A stretch of 32,081 nucleotides of DNA from assembly GCA_017938645.1 (NCBI GenBank), contig JAGBBE010000200.1, forward strand, positions 1-32,081. Direction: 5' to 3'. The notes beneath the pieces are model-generated. The model was given only the letters and a program-made list of their open reading frames with translations. It made no database searches and was not told the origin of the DNA. Origin of the DNA: Clostridia bacterium (lineage in GTDB: Bacteria > Bacillota_A > Clostridia > Christensenellales > Aristaeellaceae). This document shows positions 1 through 8,400 of the stretch, one piece after another (the stretch's first letter is position 1; each line of letters opens with the position of its first letter). Made by a program: the position numbers and the translations under genes.

Positions 1-215
1 TGGAATAGAAAAGCTTTAGCTTTAAGCAGATCGAGCGAAGCGAGTGACAAAAGAAAAAGTGACAAGAAAAGCCCAGCAACTCAGAAGCAAAACTCGCTTG
101 CGAGTTGTCGGGCATAGGTTGCGATTGACTACGATTCAGAGCGTCTTGAGACGCAGCCAGCAAATTCGCCTTGAAGGAGTGGTGCATACCACCAGCTTAG
201 CTGGTGGTTTTGATT
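1..215. mobile_element. Palindrome-rich segment, possible end of an IS200/IS605-type element
   Basis: No convincing protein gene is present. The segment holds three separate hairpins: a stem at 71-82 pairing with 102-113 (one mismatch), which competes with AACTCGC/GCGAGTT at 91-106; GCGTCT/AGACGC at 141-154; and a strong one at 188-208 (arms ACCACCAGC and GCTGGTGGT) followed by TTTTGATTT. A string of subterminal hairpins with a last GC-rich palindrome is what IS200/IS605 family ends look like, and the final hairpin could also act as a terminator. The transposase would lie before the window, so this is inference. The alternative is a structured RNA or the 3' end of an unseen upstream transcript. 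Confidence 0.4.
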
Positions 216-247
216 TCCTACAAAACAACGAATAAAGAAAATAAGGT

Positions 248-276
248 TTGACAAAAATTGTTGGGGGGGGTACACT
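248..276 (+). promoter_or_regulatory. Distal promoter of the pilus island with a G8 tract in its spacer
   Basis: TTGACA at 248-253 and TACACT at 271-276 are separated by exactly 17 bp, and the last eight spacer bases (263-270) are all G. The -35 is a perfect consensus. Gain or loss of one or two G would move the spacer off its optimum, so the tract could switch expression of the island. An AT-rich inverted repeat (TTTTTGTTG 314-322, CAACAAAAA 331-339) lies between this promoter and the proximal one. Confidence 0.6.
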
Positions 277-352
277 TGTTCTGGTATATTTTATTCTATC
301 AAAATAAAAATGTTTTTTGTTGTATCAAAACAACAAAAATGTCGGATTTTCC

Positions 353-381
353 TTGAACTTTCCGGAAAACCGGGGTAGAAT
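353..381 (+). promoter_or_regulatory. Proximal promoter of the regulator gene
   Basis: TTGAAC at 353-358 and TAGAAT at 376-381 have a 17-bp spacer. The start of transcription would be near 388, giving a leader of about 50 nt before the GTG start at 441. The spacer contains TCCGGAAAACCGG, a small palindrome that could bind a regulator. Confidence 0.55.
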
Positions 382-440
382 GTATCGGAGCAAAATGGTT
401 TTACCAGAAAAGAAGAAATTGATCGGGGAGACGAGAAAAC

Positions 441-1226
441 GTGCATGCGGTTTATGTTGCTTTAGACTGTGAGAAACGTCAGCAGTTTCAAGCCATTGCC
501 TGTGAATGTACTGAGCTGGACAGCCTGAATCTGTTTGCCAATGCGGACGAAGTACAGGAATGGGCTGACAAGCATTTTGTGGATATTGCTTTTGTTGATG
601 CTGATGCGCTGGGGGTAAGGGCTGCTGAGCAGCTGATTCAGAGCATCAGCAATGTTCGCGTTGTTTTGATTGCCAGCGATGAACGATATGCAATGGACGC
701 ATGGCGGATCGGAGCGTCCGGTTATCTAGTCAGTCCCTGTACCACGGAGGATGTACGCAAGGAGCTGGATAAGTGCTGGTTCCGCCTGATCCCGTCCCAG
801 CGTGTGGTCATTCATACCATTCCTTCTTTTTCTGTGGTGGTAAATGGAAATCCGCTGTATATTGCCGGATCCAAACCCAAGGAGCTTTTTGCGCTTCTGG
901 TAGAATGCGGTCAGCGCGGGCTGACCACGGCTGAAGGAATTTCGTATTTGTGGCCCGATAAGGAAAATGACGAAAAAACACAATCGCTGTTCCGCATGAC
1001 GTACAAGCGGCTGCAGAATGCTCTGGACGCAGCTGGCGTGGGGGATATTATTGAGTCGCGCGATCATCAGCGTTTTATTCGGGTGGATAGGGTTACTTGT
1101 GATTTGTACCTGATTCTTTCCGGTGATGTGCGCATGCAGAAGCTTTATGCAGGACAATATCTGCAGGAATACTCCTGGGCAGAGGAAAGAAATGCCCAAT
1201 TGTACGGAATGTTATTAAATAAATAA
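441..1226 (+). CDS. SARP-type transcriptional regulator with a degenerate receiver domain
   Basis: Predicted cytoplasmic DNA-binding activator of the pilus island, 261 residues, starting at GTG with GGGGAG 11 nt upstream. Residues 1-112 have a response-regulator (REC) fold pattern: the phospho-acceptor position is Asp53 (FVDAD), but the usual Lys-Pro near the end is Ser98-Pro99 and the N-terminal acidic pair is reduced. Residues about 120-220 form an OmpR/SARP-like winged helix (KPKELFALLVE, then an LWPD segment). The tail contains GQYLQEYSWAE, typical of the SARP/BTAD type of output domain. No histidine kinase lies in the window, so it may work without phosphorylation. Its place as first gene and the direct repeats at 1261-1277 suggest that it activates the next transcription unit. 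The family call is firm; the target is inferred. Confidence 0.8.
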   Translation: MHAVYVALDCEKRQQFQAIACECTELDSLNLFANADEVQEWADKHFVDIAFVDADALGVRAAEQLIQSISNVRVVLIASDERYAMDAWRIGASGYLVSPCTTEDVRKELDKCWFRLIPSQRVVIHTIPSFSVVVNGNPLYIAGSKPKELFALLVECGQRGLTTAEGISYLWPDKENDEKTQSLFRMTYKRLQNALDAAGVGDIIESRDHQRFIRVDRVTCDLYLILSGDVRMQKLYAGQYLQEYSWAEERNAQLYGMLLNK

Positions 1227-1260
1227 ATTTTTCTACAAAATTATTAAAAAAATTAAAAAT

Positions 1261-1294
1261 TGTTACACAACTGTTACGCTTGGTTTTCTATACT
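1261..1294 (+). promoter_or_regulatory. Promoter with SARP-like direct repeats before the coiled-coil gene
   Basis: Two copies of TGTTAC start at 1261 and 1272, 11 bp apart, and a good -10 element TATACT lies at 1289-1294. There is no recognisable -35, and the repeats occupy that place. SARP activators are known to bind direct repeats with 11-bp spacing overlapping the -35 region, and the gene just upstream encodes a SARP-type protein. The interaction is inferred. Confidence 0.5.
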
Positions 1295-1343
1295 ATCAAT
1301 GGAACCCTATAGGTATGCACTTTTATTAGTGGGGGATCGATTG

Positions 1344-1823
1344 ATGAAGGAGAAGGACCTGAAGCGGCTTTCGCGTGCTGATTTGCTGGAAATGCTTATC
1401 GAGCAGAGCCAGGAGGTTCAGAAACTGCGCGAACGACTGGATGCGGCGGAAGCTGAGCTGAAAAAGCGTGAAATTGCCATCAGCAATGCCGGCTCAATCG
1501 CAGAGGCGTCGCTGATGCTTAACGGTGTATTTGAGGCGGCTCAGGCGGCTTGCAGAGAATATGTGGAGAATACCCACAAATACTGCGAGAGGCGTGAGCC
1601 TGTTTCTGCATGTCATTATGAACCGGCACGGGCTGTGCAGAGCGAGCCGATTCTTTCTTCGGGCGATTACAGAGGAATGCCCTACGCGCAGTATGTGATG
1701 CAGGCCGCATCGCAGCCCGTGTTCGCTGCCAGAAGCGAAACGCCTCCGTCCTCCGTGCAGCACAGAACGGCGCGCTATCTTGGCGTGGTCGATTCCAAGG
1801 ATCCCGGAAACGGTATCTATTAA
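1344..1823 (+). CDS. Coiled-coil protein of unknown function in the pilus operon
   Basis: I do not recognise a named family. The 159-residue product starts at ATG 1344, chosen because GGGGG lies 8 nt upstream; the longer reading from 1260 would run through the promoter. Residues about 1-50 are a charged amphipathic helix rich in Lys, Glu and Leu (LSRADLLEMLIEQSQEV, then a heptad-like Leu/Ala/Glu pattern), consistent with a coiled coil. A conserved-looking helix follows (SIAEASLMLNGVFEAAQAA). The C-terminal half is low-complexity and rich in Ser, Pro and Arg. No signal peptide or membrane segment is seen, so it should be cytoplasmic. It sits between the regulator and the signal peptidase, 22 bp before the latter, so a role in pilus assembly or control is plausible but unproven. 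Confidence 0.65.
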   Translation: MKEKDLKRLSRADLLEMLIEQSQEVQKLRERLDAAEAELKKREIAISNAGSIAEASLMLNGVFEAAQAACREYVENTHKYCERREPVSACHYEPARAVQSEPILSSGDYRGMPYAQYVMQAASQPVFAARSETPPSSVQHRTARYLGVVDSKDPGNGIY

Positions 1824-1845
1824 CGTATTCGGCAGGTAGAGACGT

Positions 1846-2430
1846 ATGAAAAGGAAGGCTCAAAGACAGGTTCCGGAAATCAGCGAGCTTCAGGCCGAAC
1901 TAAAGCGCGAAAAGTACAAGTATCATTACCGAAATGTTTTGCGCAGTACGGTCTTCACGCTGGTTGTGGTTGCTGCGTTTGCCATTCTGGTGGCTACGCT
2001 GTGGCTCCCTGTGCTGCAGATTTACGGCACATCCATGACGCCCACGCTGGACGAAGGGCAGATTGTGGTGTCTGTGAAAAGCACAGATTTTTCACAGGGA
2101 GATCTGGTGGCGTTCTATATCGGCAACAAGATACTGGTCAAGCGTGTCATCGCCATGGCTGGCGATATGGTTGTCATCAACGACGACGGTACCGTTATTA
2201 TCAATGGAAAAACGCTGGACGAACCGTATGTTTCAGAAATGGCGCTGGGAGAGTGCGATCTGGAGTTTCCCTATCAGGTACCGGAATCCCGTTATTTCCT
2301 GATGGGCGACCACCGCGAAACCTCCGTGGACAGCCGAAGCAGTGTGGTTGGATGCATCGCAGGAGAACAGATCGTAGGCAAGATCGTTTTCCGCGTCTGG
2401 CCGTTTGCTGATTTTGGAGCATTGAACTAA
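1846..2430 (+). CDS. lepB: Signal peptidase I of the pilus island
   Basis: Membrane-bound serine protease that removes signal peptides from exported proteins. The 194 residues contain one N-terminal membrane segment (about 33-56). The catalytic Ser63 lies in the box YGTSMTPTL, the general-base Lys99 in VKRVIAMAG, and the C-terminal box GDHRETSVDSR spans about 154-164. Both catalytic residues are present, unlike SipA-type pilus chaperones of streptococci that have lost them. It lies 22 bp before the giant adhesin gene, so the pilins and adhesin encoded downstream are its likely dedicated substrates. Length and motif order are normal for Gram-positive type I signal peptidases. The family is certain; substrate preference is inferred from context. 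Confidence 0.92.
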   Translation: MKRKAQRQVPEISELQAELKREKYKYHYRNVLRSTVFTLVVVAAFAILVATLWLPVLQIYGTSMTPTLDEGQIVVSVKSTDFSQGDLVAFYIGNKILVKRVIAMAGDMVVINDDGTVIINGKTLDEPYVSEMALGECDLEFPYQVPESRYFLMGDHRETSVDSRSSVVGCIAGEQIVGKIVFRVWPFADFGALN

Positions 2431-2452
2431 AGACTCAAGGGGACTAAGATAC

Positions 2453-5400
2453 ATGGATCGCGAACTGATGCTACAGGCGGGAAAATATAAAAAACGCCGT
2501 CGGCTCAGGCACTTATGGAAACGAATCGTAAGTGTCCTGGGTTGCTTTGTCGTTTTTTGTACCACCTATGCGCTGATTCTGCCCGCGATCACGCAGGAGC
2601 GTGAAACCTTCTGCGGTCTTGAACCCCATCTTCACGAAACAGAATGTTACATTCAGGGAACTGAAATTGACCACTACAAACTGATCTGCACCTATGAGTC
2701 GCTGGGAGTACACCAGCATAATGAAGATTGCTATAACGAGCAGGAAGAACTGACCTGCGAGCTTGTGGATTACGTAGTCCATACACATGAGGCAGCCTGC
2801 TATGACGAACAGGGTAACTTCTCCTGCTCGATTCCGGCTGTGCCTGTGCATGAGCACACGGAGGAATGTTACCGTCTGGAAGGCGGACATGCTCATGGCG
2901 AGGAGTGTCATGCCTTCAGCCGAGGCGCGCTGATCTGTCAGCTGCCGGAGGAGGAAGCGCATGCGCACGGCGAAGGCTGCTTCGCACCCGGCGAAAACCT
3001 GCTGTGCACGCTGGAAGCAGAGCATGTCCATGGCGACGCGTGCTATGCGGAATCCGCCGGACTGAGCTGCGGCTTCGAACAGGAGCATATGCACGGTGAC
3101 GGATGCTATGGCACTGGCGAAACGCTTCTGTGTATGAAGGAAGAAAACCATCAGCATACCGAGTCCTGCTATGCCAAAAGCAGCGAGCTGCAGTGCGGCT
3201 ATGATCAGGAGCACCAGCATGCCGACAACTGTTATGGTCCTGGAGCGCTGACGTGCAGCCTTGCCGAAAATCATTTCCACGATGACGGCTGTTTCTCTGA
3301 GCAGACCCTGATCTGCGCGGAAACGGCGGAGGATCATCAGCACGGTGACGCATGCTGGTCCGAACGGACGCTTCTGTGCTCTCTGCCAGAAGGCCATATT
3401 CACGAAAACAGCTGCTACGAAGTGGCGCTGCTGTGCGAGATTCCCGAACACACCCACGCGGATTGCTATGCTGAACCGACGCTGGTCTGTGAAAAGGAAG
3501 AACACCATCAGCATGACGCTTCTTGCTTTGAAACCGTCCTGCTATGCGAAACCGACGAGCATTTGCACTCCGATGCATGCGCTGCGCCTCGCGAACTGAT
3601 CTGCACTGTGCCGGAAGGCCATGTTCATACGGCTGAGTGTTATGAGCAGCTGCTGATCTGTCAGCGGCCTGAGACGATGGGTCACATTCACTCCGACGCC
3701 TGCTACGAACAGCTTGTCGAATGGGTATGCACCCTGGAGGAAGTACCCGGCGAACCTGTGCTCGACTGTACGCTGCACGAGGTTCCCGTACACGTCCACA
3801 ATGAAACCTGTTACCATCCGGTTTATGTATCCGTGCTCGAATGCACCACCGAAGAGCATGTACATGGACTCATGTGTTATTCCAATCCCGAAGCCGATGT
3901 GGAGACGCAGCGGGAATGGGAGAGAACCTTTGCCCACGTCGAACTCACGGAAATCTGGGAGACGGACGTGCTGGCAATTGCTGCAAGTCAGCTTGGCTAT
4001 CACGAAAGCACCGATAACTACATCGTTCTGGAGGATGGAGAAACCACCAGAGGCTACACCCGTTACGGTGCATGGTACGGCGCACCTTACAGCGACTGGT
4101 GCGCGATGTATGCTTCCTTCTGTCTGCACTATGCACAGGTAGAGGGAATGCCGCTGGAGGCACACTGTCAGAAGTGGATCTGGGCCTTGTCTGAGCCGGA
4201 GGTTGATCTTTACCGCACGACGGAGGAATACCGGCCCAAGCCCGGCGACCTGATCTTCTTCGATTACGATGAGGACGACCGTTCGGATCACGTAGGCTTT
4301 GTGGTGGAGATCAGCGATGTAATCAAAACCATCGAAGGTAACTCTGACGACCGCGTCCGCAATGTAACCTATGAGCTGGATGACGAAACAATCATGGGAT
4401 ACGGCTTGATCCCTGAGATTCTGAATCAGCTGCCCGATGAACCGGTTGAATACTACTGCGGCTCTGAAGAACACGCGCACAATGAACAGTGCGTGGACGC
4501 GGAAGGCGTTCTGATCTGCGAGGTTGCTGAACATACGCATGATGAGAATTGCCTTGTGGAACCTGAGCCGGAAGAGCCTGAGCAGCCGGTTGAATACTGC
4601 TGCGGCTCTGAAGAACACGCGCACAATGAACAGTGCGTGGATGCGGAAGGTGTTCTGATCTGCGAAGTTGCCGAGCATACGCATGATGAGAGTTGCTTTG
4701 TCGAACCTGAGACGGAAGAGCCTGAGCAGCCGGTTGAATACTACTGCGGCTCTGAAGAACACGCGCACAATGAACAGTGCGTGGATACGGAAGGCGTTCT
4801 GATCTGCGAAGTTGCCGAGCATACGCATGATGAGAACTGCTTTGTCGAACCTGAGCCGGAAGAGCCTGAACAGCTGGTTGAATACTACTGCGGTTTCGAA
4901 GAACACACGCACATCGAACAGTGCGTGGATGCGGAAGGCATCTTCATCTGCGAACTCACCGAGCACACGCACGATGAAACCTGCCTCAGCGCTCCTGCGC
5001 CTCTGCCCCAATACTTCTGTGGGCTCGAGGAACACGCCCATGGCGAGCAGTGCCTTGATTCCGAAGGCAACTTCATCTGCGAACTCACCGAGCACACACA
5101 CGAAGAAGCCTGCCTTATCGCACCCGAGCCTACGCCCGAATACTTCTGCGGACTCGAGGAACACGCCCATGGCGAACAGTGCCTTGATTCCGAAGGCAAC
5201 TTCATCTGTACACTCACCGAGCACGCGCACGATGAAACCTGCTTCAACGCACCTGCGCCTCCGCCCGAATACTTCTGCGGGCTCGAGGAACACGCCCACG
5301 GCGAGCAGTGCCTTGATTCCGAAGGCAACTTCATCTGCGAACTCACTGAACACACCCACGATGAAAGCTGCTGCGAATTGGTACACATCAAATCCCCGCA

Positions 5401-8400
5401 CCAGCTCGTCTGCCTCCTCGAGGAACACGCTCACGGCGAGCAGTGCCTCGACGCAGAAGGCAACTTCATCTGCACGCTCGAGGAGCATACGCATGATGAT
5501 AGCTGCTACGAAGATGTGCACATCAAATCTCCGCGTCAGCTCGTCTGCAAAATGGAGGAGCACGCCCACAGCGAACAGTGCCTCGATGCAGAAGGAAACT
5601 TCATCTGCGCGCTCCTTGAGCATGTGCACGATGATAACTGCTACGCGGAACTGCCGCTGATCGAGTTCATCTGCGGACTGGACGAGCACCTTCATACAGC
5701 CGAATGCTATAACGAAGCAAACGAACTCGTTTGTACAACTCCCGAACACATCCACGATGAGTTGTGTAAGCCGGAAGACGGCTACTACTGCGGTTTGCGC
5801 AGCCACGCTCATGCAGAGGAATGTTATGACGAAAACGGCAACCTGATCTGCGAACGCGAGGCGCATGCTCATGACATCGCCTGCACCGCCGATCTGAGCG
5901 CCTTCAGTCAGGATCTCCGCCGTCAGATCCGCGAAGTCATTCTCATGGTGGATGAACTTCCCACAGCGGATGCCATCGACGAACGGATTGACGAATACGA
6001 GGCGGTCGGCGATTACGAAGGCGAAGAAATCTGGCTGACAAAGATCTATCAGCAGGTACAGAAAACGTACCGGGCTTACGCGCTCCTGCCCTCTGAAGCG
6101 CAGGAAGCTGTGATCGGACGCGAAAAGCTGCTCGAGATGGAATACATCTGGGCGGCCATGCCGCTGGTGGATACGGTGATTGGCAAAACCATCGCCTACA
6201 ATTCATCCATGTTCACGGAAAATGCCATGTTTGTGGTCTATACGCAGGGGTCGGATGGCCAGTACTACGCCTTCGACGGAAATGGAAACGCCGTCCTCCT
6301 GGTAATCGACTCCGATGGCACCATTACCGCCAATGTGGATGACAAAGACATCCTGCTGTGGTCGTTTGAGAGCACTGGCGGGAGCAACTACCGCATCCGC
6401 AATGCTGCCACAGGCCGCTACATGCACGCCTACACCAATAACGGTTCGGCTGTTACCACTTCCGGCAATTATTCCAGCGCGCTGGTCGCCGCCGGAAACG
6501 GCGCCCGGGTGCGCAGTAACTCGGACTACGCCTATCTGGACACGGCAAGCCGCGTCTTCCGCGCCACAAACAGAGAGGCCAACGGCGCGATCTATTCCTT
6601 TGGCGTAACGTATCAGAACTACGTCTGGCTGGACGGCACCAACGGCGGTCTGATGAGTCTGGCTGGTTCGCCGGACAAGGCCTATGTGGTCGGAGGAGAT
6701 ACCTTCACACTGCCCACCACGTGGGACAGCCCGTCCAAGTACAATTACCGCCTGCGCGGATGGTACGATGTAATCAACAAAGAGTACTATCCGCCCGGGG
6801 CAGAGGTGGAAGTAACCGGCAACATGGTGTTCTACGCCGACTGGGTAGCAGCTACCTACAATATCGGCCAGAACAACGCTCAGGTGGCGAATACGGTAAG
6901 CACCAATGAGTTCATTACCACGCGTGTATTCGACTACAGCACGATGTTCAACACCATGTCGACCACGGCGAACGTCACGGTAAGCGGAAGCGGCCACAGC
7001 GAAACATGGTCCATGTCCGATGATCCGAATTCTCCGGGATTCATCTTCCGCGACTGGGACCAGGGCTCGCAGGATATTTCCTACCCGGCCAATCTCACAA
7101 GCGTGAATAATAACGGCGACGTTTACCCGGGCCTCTACTCTGCTGAAAGAGCAGATCTGCTCTTTGATCCGAATACTTCCTTCGATCCGTACAGCGGAAC
7201 CGGCATTCCCGGCAAACAGTACCTTGGAACGGCGGATCACCTGTTCCAGCACGGTACGGATCCCAATGAGGAAGAGCACTACGGTTACTATTACTACGAC
7301 TCACACTACAACGCGGCAAGCTTCCATAAAGATCGCGGACGCTTCTACGTCTACGATTATCTGGAAAGAACGTCGGACTCCTCGACTACACACTCCGACT
7401 TCCTGCCGTTTAACTCGCCCTATGAAAACACCAATGGCAAGACGGTGCCTACCTACAGCTACGATGGTTTGCAGGGCGAGTACAGTGGTACGACTCACTA
7501 CATGTATGACGCCAAGTATACCGGCAACGGAAGCGCGGCGGATCATGTGGGTACCAACTACTGGTTTGGTCTGAGCATTGACATGGACTTCTACCTGCCC
7601 AACAAGCCCGGCACCACCGACGAGGAAGGCACGCCTGCCAACCAGAGCGTCTACGGCCACGACATGGTCTTCGACTTCTCCGGCGACGATGACGTGTGGG
7701 TGCTTGTAGACGGCCAGCTGGTGCTGGACATCGGCGGTATCCATGGCGATGAACGCGGTACGATCAACTTCACAACCGGCGAGGTCACGGTAAACGACAG
7801 CCAGACAGGTTCCGTTACCTACCTCAATCCCGGCTCGCACCGCCTGACCATCTACTACCTTGAACGCGGATCGTCCATGTCCAACTGTAAGATCCGCTTC
7901 AACCTCAGCCCGCGCTACTCCCTGACGCTGCAGAAGGAGGACGTTCTCACCCGCGACATGCTCAACGGCGCGCAGTTCTCCATCTACACCGATGCGGAAT
8001 GCACCACGCCTGCAGAACTCTGGGTCAGCCAGTCCTCGCACGATCGTGGCGATGCGCCCACCAACGTTTTTACTGTCACAAACGGTAAGACTGTGATGTG
8101 GGGCCTGGCAGCGGGCAACACCTACTATCTCAAGGAAACCAGACCGCCTGAAAACCGCGAGGAAACCGTACATGGTATCGTGGTGATGAAGCTCAACAAT
8201 CAGGGCCAGGCGACTTACAGCGTTGTACCTGACCATGGAGCACTTTCCGGCGGCTTCACGGTTCATGGATACCGCATCGACCTTGAGGAGCAGGAAGCCT
8301 ATTTGGTGATTACCAACGGCACCAACGTCACAGGCACTACGGATGTGTACGTCCGAAAGCGTTGGGATGATTCCCTTGACCATTCAAACGATGCCGTTAC

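Noticed and set aside
44..235. Small 63-residue frame in the palindrome-rich segment
   Set aside because: It runs through three hairpins, is very basic and lacks a ribosome site; it is more likely a chance frame in a structured element.
3542..5872. A 776-codon open frame on the minus strand, opposite the Cys/His arrays
   Set aside because: It mirrors the repeat coding of the adhesin, has no ribosome site or recognisable domain, and owes its length to biased codons in the true gene.
4445..5890. Regular repeats as a CRISPR array
   Set aside because: The 126-144 bp units are translated in one frame, have no unique spacers, and lie inside a gene.
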